The translations under genes were made by a program, and so were the position numbers. The notes beneath the pieces are model-generated. The model saw only the letters and a list, made by a program, of their open reading frames with translations. It made no database searches and was not told the origin of the DNA. From contig HG326665.1 of NCBI GenBank assembly GCA_000308255.3, positions 166,404 through 230,403 of the forward strand: a stretch of DNA of 64,000 nt. The letters are read 5' to 3'. This stretch comes from Anaerococcus pacaensis 9403502. Its GTDB lineage: Bacteria > Bacillota > Clostridia > Tissierellales > Peptoniphilaceae. Below, piece by piece: positions 1 to 9,874 of the stretch (position 1 is the stretch's first letter; each line of letters begins with the position of its first letter).

Positions 1-3000
1 GTATCAGTTAGCTTACCATTTACAACTTTTTGAGTTACATTTCTTTCTTTGATACCTACTTGACCTTTAGTATCTACTACTACTTCATTTGGTTTAAGTG
101 AGTAATCTACAGTTACTTTTGTAGAGTAGTCAATATATTCTTTTTCAATATATTTAACTTCACCAGTGTAATCTTTAGTTCCATATTTAATTTCAATTAC
201 ACCCTTTGTTACTTCAGGTTCTGTAGTAGTTACGATTTGACCACTTACTGGGTCATATTTACTTACTACTTTATTTACTACAGTACCTGGTATGTAGGTG
301 GTTTCTGGTTGAGATCCCTGCTCTTTAGTTTCATCTGCAACGAATCTAACATCTATACCTATTTCAGAACTAAAGTCATTAGTATTTTCTGCAGGTTTTC
401 TACCAACTTTAACTATTTGCTTAACTGGATCTTTAGATTTTGACTCTACAATAGTAGTTGTAGGGTTCTCATCTACAGCTTGACCATTTTTAACATTAAA
501 TTCATATTTAGTAGTTTCAGAACCAAGTACACCTTGTTGAGTAACCTTGTACTCTCCAGCTTTTAAAGTGTCATCGTATTCGATTTCTACTTCAAATGGA
601 ACTTCTCTTGTAACTTCGTGAGATACAGTTCCTTCAAAGTCTTTGTTACCTACTAAGATAACTGCTTTTTCAGGCTGTTTTGTTATGTTAGCTTTTGAAG
701 TTTCAATAACTTTTGAGTTTACTATGGTGTAGGTGATTGATTGCTCACCAGCTACACCTTTTTTCTCATTACCATTAGCGTCTTTTTCATATTGATATTC
801 GCCAGCTTTTAAGCTAGGGTCATATTTAACTTCAACTTCAAATGGAATAGCTTCTTTATGAACTACTTCTCCATTTCTCATTGTACCTACACTAACTACT
901 TTGTTTCTACCAGTAGAGACGTTAGTGAATGTTTCAGGTACGTTTTGAGCTGATAGTGTACCATTAGTAAATGATTGAGTGATAGTTCTTTCTTCTACAC
1001 CATTTACACCCTCTTGGTCTACTCTTGTTTCACCAGCAGCAAGATTATCATCAAATCTGATTTCTGTTTCAAATGGAATGCTACGTCTTTCAACATAACT
1101 AAATTCGCCAGTATAAGCTTGAGTTCCTACTAGGATTTCTAACTCTGCTGGGGTTACTTCTGGAGTGATAGTGCTTTCGATTTTTCCAGTTTCTGGGTTA
1201 TATTTACTTACTACTTTATCTACTACCTTACCTTCTTTGTAATCACCCTTAATAGCTGTGCCTTGGGCAATTTTATCGCTAGTAGTAATTGTGATGTTTA
1301 CTGGTATATTTGAAGTATTTTCAGAATTATTACCTTCTACTTTAGTACCAACTTTTATAACTTGTGTAGTTGGGTCAACAGTTTCATCTTCAATTACAGT
1401 AGTTTCTGGATTTTGATTTACTACATCACCATTTTTAATATCAAATGAATATCTAGTAGTCTTAGAACCAGCTTTACCTTCTGTAACTGTTTCATACACT
1501 CCAGCTTTCATATTTGGATCGTATACAACTTTTACGTCGTAAGGTGTAGCTTCTACTACATCGTGAGATACAGAACCAGTAAAGTCAGCTGTTCCTACTT
1601 TTATTATAACTGGGTTACCTTTAACTGTTTCGCTAGTAGTTTTTTCTTCATTAACTTTAGAGTTTTCTATAGTAAATCTTGTAGTAACGGTTCCTTGTGT
1701 TGCTTCTGAATCATCGATTTCATATTCACCTTTTTGGAGTGATGAATCTTCTACTATTTCGTATGTGTATGGAAGTTCTTCAGTATGAGTGTAAGTACCA
1801 TCTTTTTTAGTACCTACTTTTATAATTTGTTTTTGACCTTCTTCTACGACTTCGAAGTCACCTTCTACTTTTGTAGTTTCAGTGCCATTAGATAGGTTTT
1901 GAGTGATGGTTCTTTCTTCTACTTTATTTATACCTTCTTGAGTAGTTTGAGTCTCACCATGAGCAAGTGTCTCATCAAATACAATTTCAGTTTCAAATGG
2001 AGTTACTTTTTGTTCTTTATAAATAACTTGTCCATCATAGGCTTTTGTACCAACTCTTATGGTTTGAGTAGGGGGAATTACTTCTGTTTTTTCTCTTGTT
2101 ACTTCTTTACCACTTAATGGGTCAATAGATTTTTCAACAGTTGTTACTACCTTACCGTCTGTAATAGGTCCTTGTTCAACTGTTCCAGCTGCTAATGTAT
2201 CATCTTTTACAACTTCAATATTTGGTTTTACAGTTGATTCTATAGCTTTAGTGCCTACTACAACCTCCATATTTTGAGCATTAGTTTTATTACTTTCTAC
2301 TCTAGATAGGTCTCCATCTGGTTTACCATCTTTGAAGTTTTGAGTGTAGGTTACATCCACTGATCCTTTTTTACCTTCATGACGTACAAATCTAGTACCT
2401 ACTGGCACTTCATTGCTTTCAATGATTTCAATGTCATATGGTAATTCGATAGTTTCTGTATGTGTAACAGGGCCTTCGAAGTATTTATTACCTACTTTGA
2501 TTAAGGCATCTTGTTTTTCTGTGATAGTTTCTACTTTAGTATCAGTTATTTCAGAATTTTTGATAGTCCAAGTAGTTTTCTTTTTACCAACTACACCAGT
2601 TTTTTCTATCTCGTATGTGCCCGCTTCTATACTACTATCATATATAACCTTAGTTTCAAATGGAATCTCCTCTTCTTTGGAATGAGTTCCTTCTGTAAGA
2701 GATCCTACAGTAATAATTTGTTTAGTTGGTCCCTCTACTAACTCATACTCACCAATATTTTTCTCACTCATCGTACCGTTTACATATGACTGAGTGATAG
2801 TACGTTTTTGAGTTCCAATTTTACCAGTTTGAGTTATTTCTGGTCCTTCAGTCTTTTTATTAGGATCTACCACTACTTCTGTTTCAAATGGAATGATTTG
2901 TTCTTCAGTATGAGTAAATGTACCTGTGAAGTTTTTTGTACCTCTGTAGATAGTTTTGACAATAGGTGTAACTTCTGTTTTTTCAACAGTATCAATCTTA

Positions 3001-6000
3001 CCAGTTTCAGGGTTGTATTTACTTTCTACTACAGTTTTAACTTCACCACCAGTAATTTCCCCTTCTCTAGTTTCTCCCACATTCATATCAGGGTCATCTA
3101 CATAGTTAATGGTGACCTTATCATTTGTGAATTGGTTGGTGTAGGTATCTGATTCTGTTTCGATAGGTTTTGTACCTATAACTAATTTACCAGGTTTTGC
3201 TTCTATAGTAGGAGTCTCTGTTGCTTTTACAGTTGCTTGACCATCATTTTGCTCAATTTCATAGGTGATTTTTATCTCGCCATCTTGACCTGGGGTCTCT
3301 TCTCTATAGCCTAATGGTTTTGTATCATCATAGGTAACATCAGTGGTGTGTGGGATTGTAATGGTTTTTTCTTCAGGAGCAATTACATTAGCTTCAGTTC
3401 CCTTAGTACCAATCTCAAATATCTGATTTGTTGGCTCTACTCTATCTCTTTCTGAACCTTCAACCATAGTAGGGCCTTTTACTACTTCACCATCTTTATA
3501 AGTTACAGTATAGTCAACTGTATATTTACCATTCTTACCTTCTTGAACTACACCTGATTCTGTTGGATCCTTCTCAGGGTTGTATTTAATTATTGTTTCA
3601 AATTCAATTGTGTTATCTTGACTAAATTTAACTTCTCCTTCTTGTGGAGCAGTTGCTGAGAAAGTAGCGCTTGATCTTTCGGTATATACGAGTTTATTAC
3701 CATTTATGTCTGTTAATTTTTGGTCTTCGTATGTCGCTATAACAGGAACATTTATAGTTGAAACCTTATCATCAATTTTACCTGGAGCTGTTGCTGTGAT
3801 TACACCAGTGTCTTCATCTATAGATAAAGTCCAAGTCTTACCATTATCATCTACTATGGATGTTGATTCTAGTTCATACTTAACCGGTTTTGGTTTTATT
3901 TCAGTGTATTCATTGGTTGGAGTGTTGGTTACTTTTTGACCAGCTTCAGTTACAGCACTTTTGTAATTAGGCTTTTCTATACTTTCTTCACTTAGAACAT
4001 AGTTAATTAAGAAGTTTTTCTCTGAACCATTTGTAAATAAGTGTGTTACTTGTAGAGTTATATTTTCCCCTTTTTTAGCTCCTATAGGGGTAGAGACCTT
4101 CATATTTTGAGGATTGTCTGGATCTACTTCTACCAACCAATTATCCTTGGTCCTATATTTATTCTTTTCTCCCTCAACAGGAATTAGAAAGTCAGTGTAT
4201 TCTGGTTCTAGATAAGAATCTACTGCGTCATCGGCTTTAGCAGTTGTATACTTATGGGGTGCAGTACTATTTGGTTTGTCTACTTGTTCTATCTCTTTAT
4301 CTACACCTGCTTTAAGTCTGAGCATTTTGTCGGTTACAAGCTTATTAGCAGTTATGTCCTTGGTGATGATATCATAGTTTGACTCATCGTCTAGATTTAT
4401 TTCAAATTCACCGATAAAGTTGTAGTGGTCGTAGCGGGCTATGCCTTGATTAGCAATTTCTACTGTAGCACCTTTGTGGTTAATTTTAGTAGTGCCTGCC
4501 TTTGTATCTGTATAGGTTCCTGGAGCAAAGGCGCTTAAATCAGCTACGTCCTGAAATTCTTGAGCCGTTCTAGGACGGGCATATAATTTGACATCTAGGC
4601 TTTGAGCGCCGTTGAATTTAGGATCATCGTAGAAGATGGATTTTTTGTTGATCTTACCATTTGTATCTACTGCACCGTCAGGTAATTTTACCTTTACATT
4701 GCCTTCTGCATCAATATATACCTCTGCTCCTGGAACTATTTCTCCATTTTCTGGATTATAGACCTTAGCTGTAAGTCTGTCTAAGGCGTTTGCATCTAGG
4801 TTTTCTACTTTTAGACCTGTATCAATTTCTTGACCATGGACATATACCTTTTTATCTTTATCGTAGTTGCCTTGTAGTCTAATAGGCTCAAGATTGTCAT
4901 TTTCATCTGGCCATGGGTTGACATTGAATTCAAAATTAGCATTAGCTAGTACCTTAGCACCATTTACGTTCTCTTTAGTGTAGCGATCCTTCATACCAAG
5001 AACAGTGGAGTCATTATCCTTATTATTGATATGCTCTAAATCTTCTTTACTGGCTTTGTACCCGTAGGTAAGTTGAGCGCCATTCCTTAATTCTGATGGA
5101 CCTGTTGCCTCATAGGTAACCTCACGGCCACCATCATAGAGTTTATCCCCTACTTCCATCATTGGTAATTCCATCATTGGTCTATTTTCTAGATTGGTAG
5201 GGGACGTACGGATAGCGCTGCTACTTACAGCAATCCATGTATAAGTTCTTTGGCCGGTCTCTTTGTCAATCTCAATCTCATAACCATATAGACTTTTATC
5301 CTTGGAATCATTTTTTGGTTCTATGACAGTAGGTTTAAAGCCGTCCTTAGGTTTAATTTTGCCGTCCTCTGGGTCCTTAAAATACTCTATACCGCCGGAT
5401 ACGACAGTATCTCCAGGAGTAAGGTTTGTTTCCCTGGAGTTTTTTATTTTAGCTGCGTCAGCTTGTGGGTCTGTGTAACCTTCTTTTACTGCAATATTTA
5501 CATCTCCAGATGGAGATTCTGCACCTGCATCTGCTTCTGGTGGCTCGCTAGCTCCCTCATTTTGAGGCAGACTATCTCCATCAAGTAGGGCATCTCCAGC
5601 TGGAACTTCTGAACCCGCTTCTGTTAGCTCTGCACCTTCTTCTACCGTTAGAGCAGAAAAAGTTCTCAATTTTGGAGTATTACCTGACATATCAGGATGT
5701 TTTGGTGGTTGATTTCCAGCTTCTGGGTTTTCTTTTAATGGTTGATCACCTGCTGGTGTTTCTTGTGGGCTGTCAGCACTTTCATTAGCATAATCTCTTT
5801 GCTCAGAGCTATTAGCATCAGCTGTTTCTTTGTTGGTTAAATTTTCGGTGTTTGCTTCTAATTCTTGTGCTTTTTCAGTAGAAGCTTCATCTGCTGTATC
5901 AGCTTCTGTATTAGCTGTATCAGCACTATCTTCTGGCACCGCACCTGCTTCTATTTCTATATCCAGATTTTCATCAGCTTCTGTTGCTGGGTCTTCTTCA

Positions 6001-6515
6001 GCTGTAGTTTCTGTTGATGGTTCTTCTGCTTCTTCTACTGGTGTTGGGTCCTCAGTGGTAGCTGAAGGCTCAGTTAATAAAACTTCTTCTTCTTCGCTAG
6101 GAGTTTCTGAAGCTTGGTCATTATTTGCTGCTGTATCTGTTTGTTCTGTTTCATTTGATAGAACATCACCATTAGGATTTTGTTCTGCACCTTCTGTAGA
6201 TTCTGCTGTGGTTTGAGTTGATTCTTGATTTGCATCATATTCTTCAGCTAGAGCACCTTGTTCTACCTCTATTACTTTATCTTGTGATTGTAGAGTTGCC
6301 TCATCTTTAGAAGCTTCCTTTTCTACTCCTGCTGAATCGTTATCCCCAACTAATGTGGGGTCCACGTAAGTCTCACGTATTGTATTATTAGTATTTAATT
6401 GCTCATCAAAAACAGTACCATCACTTGCGTATGCTACCTGACCGGTTGCTAATATACCGCCCATGACAGCGGTAGATAGACCGATTATGAATTTATTTTT
6501 GCTGATTTTTTTCAT
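1..6515 (-). CDS. Giant G5-domain cell-surface adhesin (3' end outside window)
   Basis: The reading frame is open from the ATG at 6515 (RBS AAGGAGAG) to the window edge, 2171 codons with no stop. Residues 1-29 form a signal peptide (MKKISKNK, hydrophobic core, cleavage near VAYA). Residues of about 45-330 are a low-complexity acidic linker rich in E, T, A, D and S. Residues of about 340-950 are a non-repeated head region of unknown fold. From about residue 960 onward come repeated units of about 75-80 residues with the G5 signature (IPFETEV followed by YDPSLKAG-like). The units group into a four-unit super-repeat of about 0.9 kb. G5 domains are known in wall-anchored adhesins and bind N-acetylglucosamine or zinc. 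An LPXTG anchor is expected beyond the window but cannot be seen. Ligand unknown. Confidence 0.9.
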   Translation of the reverse strand, partial: MKKISKNKFIIGLSTAVMGGILATGQVAYASDGTVFDEQLNTNNTIRETYVDPTLVGDNDSAGVEKEASKDEATLQSQDKVIEVEQGALAEEYDANQESTQTTAESTEGAEQNPNGDVLSNETEQTDTAANNDQASETPSEEEEVLLTEPSATTEDPTPVEEAEEPSTETTAEEDPATEADENLDIEIEAGAVPEDSADTANTEADTADEASTEKAQELEANTENLTNKETADANSSEQRDYANESADSPQETPAGDQPLKENPEAGNQPPKHPDMSGNTPKLRTFSALTVEEGAELTEAGSEVPAGDALLDGDSLPQNEGASEPPEADAGAESPSGDVNIAVKEGYTDPQADAAKIKNSRETNLTPGDTVVSGGIEYFKDPEDGKIKPKDGFKPTVIEPKNDSKDKSLYGYEIEIDKETGQRTYTWIAVSSSAIRTSPTNLENRPMMELPMMEVGDKLYDGGREVTYEATGPSELRNGAQLTYGYKASKEDLEHINNKDNDSTVLGMKDRYTKENVNGAKVLANANFEFNVNPWPDENDNLEPIRLQGNYDKDKKVYVHGQEIDTGLKVENLDANALDRLTAKVYNPENGEIVPGAEVYIDAEGNVKVKLPDGAVDTNGKINKKSIFYDDPKFNGAQSLDVKLYARPRTAQEFQDVADLSAFAPGTYTDTKAGTTKINHKGATVEIANQGIARYDHYNFIGEFEINLDDESNYDIITKDITANKLVTDKMLRLKAGVDKEIEQVDKPNSTAPHKYTTAKADDAVDSYLEPEYTDFLIPVEGEKNKYRTKDNWLVEVDPDNPQNMKVSTPIGAKKGENITLQVTHLFTNGSEKNFLINYVLSEESIEKPNYKSAVTEAGQKVTNTPTNEYTEIKPKPVKYELESTSIVDDNGKTWTLSIDEDTGVITATAPGKIDDKVSTINVPVIATYEDQKLTDINGNKLVYTERSSATFSATAPQEGEVKFSQDNTIEFETIIKYNPEKDPTESGVVQEGKNGKYTVDYTVTYKDGEVVKGPTMVEGSERDRVEPTNQIFEIGTKGTEANVIAPEEKTITIPHTTDVTYDDTKPLGYREETPGQDGEIKITYEIEQNDGQATVKATETPTIEAKPGKLVIGTKPIETESDTYTNQFTNDKVTINYVDDPDMNVGETREGEITGGEVKTVVESKYNPETGKIDTVEKTEVTPIVKTIYRGTKNFTGTFTHTEEQIIPFETEVVVDPNKKTEGPEITQTGKIGTQKRTITQSYVNGTMSEKNIGEYELVEGPTKQIITVGSLTEGTHSKEEEIPFETKVIYDSSIEAGTYEIEKTGVVGKKKTTWTIKNSEITDTKVETITEKQDALIKVGNKYFEGPVTHTETIELPYDIEIIESNEVPVGTRFVRHEGKKGSVDVTYTQNFKDGKPDGDLSRVESNKTNAQNMEVVVGTKAIESTVKPNIEVVKDDTLAAGTVEQGPITDGKVVTTVEKSIDPLSGKEVTREKTEVIPPTQTIRVGTKAYDGQVIYKEQKVTPFETEIVFDETLAHGETQTTQEGINKVEERTITQNLSNGTETTKVEGDFEVVEEGQKQIIKVGTKKDGTYTHTEELPYTYEIVEDSSLQKGEYEIDDSEATQGTVTTRFTIENSKVNEEKTTSETVKGNPVIIKVGTADFTGSVSHDVVEATPYDVKVVYDPNMKAGVYETVTEGKAGSKTTRYSFDIKNGDVVNQNPETTVIEDETVDPTTQVIKVGTKVEGNNSENTSNIPVNITITTSDKIAQGTAIKGDYKEGKVVDKVVSKYNPETGKIESTITPEVTPAELEILVGTQAYTGEFSYVERRSIPFETEIRFDDNLAAGETRVDQEGVNGVEERTITQSFTNGTLSAQNVPETFTNVSTGRNKVVSVGTMRNGEVVHKEAIPFEVEVKYDPSLKAGEYQYEKDANGNEKKGVAGEQSITYTIVNSKVIETSKANITKQPEKAVILVGNKDFEGTVSHEVTREVPFEVEIEYDDTLKAGEYKVTQQGVLGSETTKYEFNVKNGQAVDENPTTTIVESKSKDPVKQIVKVGRKPAENTNDFSSEIGIDVRFVADETKEQGSQPETTYIPGTVVNKVVSKYDPVSGQIVTTTEPEVTKGVIEIKYGTKDYTGEVKYIEKEYIDYSTKVTVDYSLKPNEVVVDTKGQVGIKERNVTQKVVNGKLTD

Positions 6516-6792
6516 CTAGTACTCTCCTTTTATAATGAATTTATTTTACCTTTTGAAAAAATTAAATTTATTTTACCATTTTATCATATATATTAAATTG
6601 ATATATCAATTTATAGTTCTGTAGCCATTGTTCATATTTTACCTGCATTTATACATAATTTCCACACAAAAATATCGTTATCCTAGCGGAATGCTCGTAT
6701 TTTTATACCTAATTTGAAATTTATCAATATTTCTAAAATTTATCTGTCCTTTCATAAGAGAGGTTGATATAAATATAAACACCTTTCTAGAA
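6516..6792. other. Intergenic region upstream of the adhesin gene
   Basis: No coding sequence is visible. The region is very AT-rich and should hold the adhesin promoter (TATGAT/GATAAAAT-like stretches around 6575-6590, minus strand), but no clear -35/-10 pair can be chosen. It contains the 18-bp palindrome listed separately. Confidence 0.5.
6595..6612. promoter_or_regulatory. 18-bp perfect palindrome upstream of adhesin
   Basis: AAATTGATATATCAATTT reads the same on both strands and lies about 80 bases upstream of the adhesin start, close to where the promoter should be. It could be an operator for a dimeric regulator. In such AT-rich DNA a chance origin is possible. Confidence 0.3.
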
Positions 6793-6825
6793 TAATAAAA
6801 CGAGTGATTTTATGTATTCACTCGT
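6793..6825 (-). terminator. Terminator of the capA-like gene
   Basis: On the minus strand ACGAGTGA and TCACTCGT form an 8-bp stem with a 10-base loop, followed by TTTATTATTC, directly after the stop codon of the CapA-like gene. Confidence 0.75.
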
Positions 6826-6826
6826 C

Positions 6827-7990
6827 TCACTTAATTATTGTGTGCATAGTGTCATAGCACATATCATCAGCTATTTGCATTTGTTCTAGCATGTAGGCAT
6901 CTGCTTCATCGTACTTATCTCCCTTGAGATAAGGGCTAACCACATAGGATCTATTGAGCCATCCGTAGTCATCGTAGAGGGCTTCGGTCCAAATGGTTTG
7001 GTAGCTTGCATTTAGGATTTTGGCTTTTTTATCTTTCTTTCCTTTATATATAATCGTATCGACTAGTAGGCCTTGGTTTACTCTCTGATCACCATCGAAG
7101 AATTGGTAGTTTTGATTGCTAATGAGATTGCCTAGGGAGTAGTAAATGATTCCCTTGCGGCCATCTTTAGCTATATATTCTTCTCTAGGTTGGATGACGT
7201 GTGGGTGGTTGCCAATGACCATATCAGCTCCCCAGTCTATCATGTCTCGGGCTAGGTCTATTTGCCAGGCTTCTGGGTAAGATGAGTATTCGACTCCCCA
7301 GTGAGGATATACTACTACAAATTCTGCCCCGGCCTTGATGATGCCTGCTATGTCTGACCTTATGATGTCGGAGTCAATAAAGTTTACCTTATTTCTTTTT
7401 TCTTCGGTATCTAGCAGATATTCCATCCCATTGGTGTGTTCGGCATAGGCTAAGATGCCAATTTTAATCCCATTGATCTCTTTAATAAGATAAGTTTTTG
7501 CATCCTTATATGTACCTACATTATTTATCCCATAGCTTTCGATAGCATCTATGGTGCTATCAATCCCATCTGTGCCTGAGTCTAGGCAGTGGTTGTTGGC
7601 TGTGGTGATGACATCGACACCGATATCAGCAAGTGACCTATAGATCTCAGGGCGAGAATTAAACATAGGATAGCCAGATGGCTCAGCGTTTGGATTGACA
7701 GTAAATTCACAGTTGAGCATGACAAAGTCTGCTTGGCTGGTGTATGGGGCGAGCTTTTCAAAAAACTTATCATAGTTGTATTCTCCCCCACCATAATTTA
7801 GAGCGTGCTGATGAAAGTTGATATGAGGGAGCACATCGCCACCAAAAACGAGCCTTGCCATTTGTAGGTCACTAGGGGCCTTGTAAGTTTCACTAGCACT
7901 TATATTTTGCTGATCAGCATAAGAAGTGTTAATTGTAAGTATGAATAATAAGCTTAAAAATAATATTTTTAATTTCTGTAATTTTTTCAT
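6827..7990 (-). CDS. CapA-family metallophosphoesterase-like protein
   Basis: The 387-aa product has an N-terminal signal peptide (MKKLQKLK, hydrophobic stretch, cleavage near SYA), so it is probably secreted or membrane-tethered. The rest matches the CapA/PgsA poly-gamma-glutamate synthesis family of the metallophosphatase superfamily: VFGGDVLPH (about residue 49), NCEFT, TTANNHCLDSG, YPHWGVEY, GNHPHVIQP and YSLGNLI hold the expected metal-binding Asp, Asn and His residues. No capB/capC-like genes are adjacent, so a role in polyglutamate capsule is not supported by context. Members outside capsule loci are often called CapA family without known substrate. Monocistronic, with its own terminator. 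Confidence 0.85.
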   Translation of the reverse strand: MKKLQKLKILFLSLLFILTINTSYADQQNISASETYKAPSDLQMARLVFGGDVLPHINFHQHALNYGGGEYNYDKFFEKLAPYTSQADFVMLNCEFTVNPNAEPSGYPMFNSRPEIYRSLADIGVDVITTANNHCLDSGTDGIDSTIDAIESYGINNVGTYKDAKTYLIKEINGIKIGILAYAEHTNGMEYLLDTEEKRNKVNFIDSDIIRSDIAGIIKAGAEFVVVYPHWGVEYSSYPEAWQIDLARDMIDWGADMVIGNHPHVIQPREEYIAKDGRKGIIYYSLGNLISNQNYQFFDGDQRVNQGLLVDTIIYKGKKDKKAKILNASYQTIWTEALYDDYGWLNRSYVVSPYLKGDKYDEADAYMLEQMQIADDMCYDTMHTIIK

Positions 7991-8057
7991 TTTTCTACCT
8001 TATAATATATAGTCATATATATTATATCATCATACTAATGCGTTTTTATGTATTTGC

Positions 8058-8087
8058 ACAAAAAAACTAGAGCATGTCGCTCTAGTT
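8058..8087 (-). terminator. Terminator of the acidic-protein operon
   Basis: AACTAGAGC pairs with GCTCTAGTT around a 5-base loop (8065-8087), with a run of T residues following on the minus strand, just after the stop of the third small acidic gene. Confidence 0.85.
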
Positions 8088-8094
8088 GTTATTT

Positions 8095-8382
8095 TTATCT
8101 ATCAGATGCTTCTTCATCAGTCCTAGTGTCTTTTAGGCCCACATCTTCTTGTAGTTCTTCTTCTACTCCGCCATCTTGTAGGTGGGTGTGTTCGTCTGTG
8201 TCTGATGTGGCATCCACACCGATGTCCTCTCTTAGTTGGTCTTCCATGTCGTTGTAGTGGATAGCGCCTTCGTTGTGGCCTGTGCCGTGTTGTTGGTCAG
8301 CAGATATGCCAGAACGTCTTTCCGATTCTAATGTTTCTACATTGTCTCTATCTACATTTGGGTCGTTTGTTCTATCTGTCAT
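8095..8382 (-). CDS. Small acidic hydrophilic protein, third of three
   Basis: The 95-aa product has no hydrophobic segment and is dominated by D, E, T, H, R and Q, as expected for a disordered soluble protein. No family is recognised. It lies 10 bases after the preceding acidic gene and directly before a strong terminator, so the three form one transcription unit. Its N-terminus (MTDRTNDPNV) differs from the ESG start shared by the two upstream proteins. The reading frame is credible from its position, spacing and common compositional bias, not from homology. Confidence 0.65.
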   Translation of the reverse strand: MTDRTNDPNVDRDNVETLESERRSGISADQQHGTGHNEGAIHYNDMEDQLREDIGVDATSDTDEHTHLQDGGVEEELQEDVGLKDTRTDEEASDR

Positions 8383-8392
8383 AGCTTACTCC

Positions 8393-8836
8393 TTATTCGA
8401 CTGTTGGGTCAATTTCTTCGACATTTTCTACCCTAGTTTGGTCTGGGTCTAGGACTACATTTTCGCGTGTATCAAAGTCAGATGGTTGGAAGTTTCCATA
8501 TGCCTCACCATCTCGGGTCACATCTGTGTAAGGCTTGCCGCCTAGGTCATGGGTGTTGTAGTCATGAGCACTAGGAAAGTCTCTGTCAGCCACATTTACA
8601 TGATCATCGTGGCGGTCCTCTTCATAGTATCTGGCATCTGTGTGTCCATCATCCACTACTGTAAGATTGCCTTCTTCATCCATGTGGTGGGTCTTTAGAT
8701 CTATAACCTCAGTTTCTTCTATTTTTTCCTGAGAACTAGCCTCAACAATTTCCCCATTTGAGATTGGCTCAAGGTTTTCTGTATTATATTCTACGTTTCC
8801 TTGGCCTGATTCGTATATTTTTTTATCTTCATCCAT
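8393..8836 (-). CDS. Small acidic hydrophilic protein, second of three
   Basis: The 147-aa product is strongly acidic with several His-rich stretches (KTHHMDEEG, EEDRHDDHV) and no membrane segment. The N-terminal ten residues (MDEDKKIYESG) match those of the upstream 90-aa protein (MTEDKRVFESG), so the two are related at least at the start. The sequence contains DG- and HTD-type motifs also present in the third protein. No family recognised; a disordered stress-type or metal-buffering protein is possible but is speculation. Confidence 0.7.
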   Translation of the reverse strand: MDEDKKIYESGQGNVEYNTENLEPISNGEIVEASSQEKIEETEVIDLKTHHMDEEGNLTVVDDGHTDARYYEEDRHDDHVNVADRDFPSAHDYNTHDLGGKPYTDVTRDGEAYGNFQPSDFDTRENVVLDPDQTRVENVEEIDPTVE

Positions 8837-8851
8837 ATAGGACCCCTTTGT

Positions 8852-9124
8852 TTATAGGTCTGGGTTGGTGTAACCGCTATCTACGATTTTTTCTCCCTCG
8901 CATGTGTTTACTCTTTGGCCTTCGAATTCTACGATACCGCAGTTTTCGCCTTCACTCATTGGCACATCGCCATCTTCGTATGTTCTATTTTCATCAGTAA
9001 CAAGTGTTTGGTCTTCTGTAAATATTTCTTCTGTACCGCGAGTTTCTTTGATTTCTTCGTTTGTTAAAACTGCGTCGTTATCTAAATTGTTTCCTGATTC
9101 AAATACTCTTTTATCTTCAGTCAT
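8852..9124 (-). CDS. Small acidic hydrophilic protein, first of three
   Basis: The 90-aa product starts at ATG 9124 with a good RBS (AAGGAGGATATTAATATG). It is acidic (many E, D, T, N) and contains two Cys residues (about 62 and 74). The start MTEDKRVFESG parallels that of the next gene. The promoter should lie at about 9130-9180. No known domain seen. Confidence 0.7.
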   Translation of the reverse strand: MTEDKRVFESGNNLDNDAVLTNEEIKETRGTEEIFTEDQTLVTDENRTYEDGDVPMSEGENCGIVEFEGQRVNTCEGEKIVDSGYTNPDL

Positions 9125-9191
9125 ATTAATATCCTCCTTAGCGCGATTGTTTCACGTTTGAAATATATATACCCTTTTTTTATTTTTATAA

Positions 9192-9217
9192 CTAAAAAAG
9201 ACCCGAAGGTCTTTTTC
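9192..9217 (-). terminator. Terminator after pcp
   Basis: AAAAAGACC and GGTCTTTTT form a stem with a CGAA/TTCG tetraloop; T residues follow on the minus strand. It ends the pcp-DUF979-DUF969 unit. Confidence 0.85.
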
Positions 9218-9220
9218 TAA

Positions 9221-9865
9221 TTAATGTGTTGCCCCACCTGTGACATTGAGATCTTCTTTGTCATCGTATTTTACAATAGCGCGTACAGCAGCATTGAGGC
9301 CTCGAGCTATGTCATCTAGGCTCATAGATGCTGTGTTTGGCTTGTCGGTGACTTGTTCTGGTAGGAAAGGAACATGGATGAAACCAGCCTTTATATTGCC
9401 GTATTTTTCAGCTAGATATAGGTCTTGGTACATGATGTGGTTACATACGAAGGTACCAGCTGTGTTTGATACAGATGCGGGGATGTTTTCAGCTTTGATT
9501 TCTGCTACCATAGCCTTGATAGGTACTGATGCGAAATATGCTGGGGCACCATCTTCTCTGATAGCTACATCGATTGGTTGGTTGCCTTCGTTATCCTTGA
9601 TTCTTGCATCATCTTCATTGATTGCAACTCTTTCCACTGTGATATCATAACGACCACCTGCTTGGCCGATAGATAGGATAACATCAGGGTTTACTTCTTT
9701 AATCTTAGCTTCTACCACTTCAGCTGATTTGTGAAATACTGTAGGGATTTCAAGTTTAATAATTTCTGCCCCCTCGATTTCATCATCCATTCTCTTTACT
9801 GCTTCGATAGCTGGGTTAGTTGGCTCTCCGCCAAATGGGTCAAATCCTGTTACTAATATTTTCAT
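9221..9865 (-). CDS. pcp: Pyroglutamyl-peptidase I
   Basis: The 214-aa product has the normal length of the C15 cysteine peptidase family, which removes N-terminal 5-oxoproline from peptides in the cytosol. Visible signatures are [14 protein letters not shown] at the N-terminus, [12 protein letters not shown] around the catalytic Glu, [13 protein letters not shown] with the nucleophile Cys, and [11 protein letters not shown] with the catalytic His. The start has an AGGAGGATAT RBS and lies 9 bases after the DUF979 gene. It is third in an operon with two membrane proteins annotated in current databases as 5-oxoproline transporter subunits, which fits uptake or handling of the 5-oxoproline it releases. 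Confidence 0.95.
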   Translation of the reverse strand: MKILVTGFDPFGGEPTNPAIEAVKRMDDEIEGAEIIKLEIPTVFHKSAEVVEAKIKEVNPDVILSIGQAGGRYDITVERVAINEDDARIKDNEGNQPIDVAIREDGAPAYFASVPIKAMVAEIKAENIPASVSNTAGTFVCNHIMYQDLYLAEKYGNIKAGFIHVPFLPEQVTDKPNTASMSLDDIARGLNAAVRAIVKYDDKEDLNVTGGATH

Positions 9866-9874
9866 TATATCCTC

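Noticed and set aside
1899..3152. Several plus-strand frames rich in Phe, Ser, Tyr
   Set aside because: Antisense shadows of the G5 repeats; no signals and repeated composition.
5830..6216. 128-codon plus-strand frame rich in Ser and Val
   Set aside because: It is the antisense of the acidic linker of the adhesin gene; no RBS, composition explained by the opposite strand.
6827..7990. Capsule biosynthesis locus
   Set aside because: Only the CapA-like gene is present; no capB, capC or capE neighbours.
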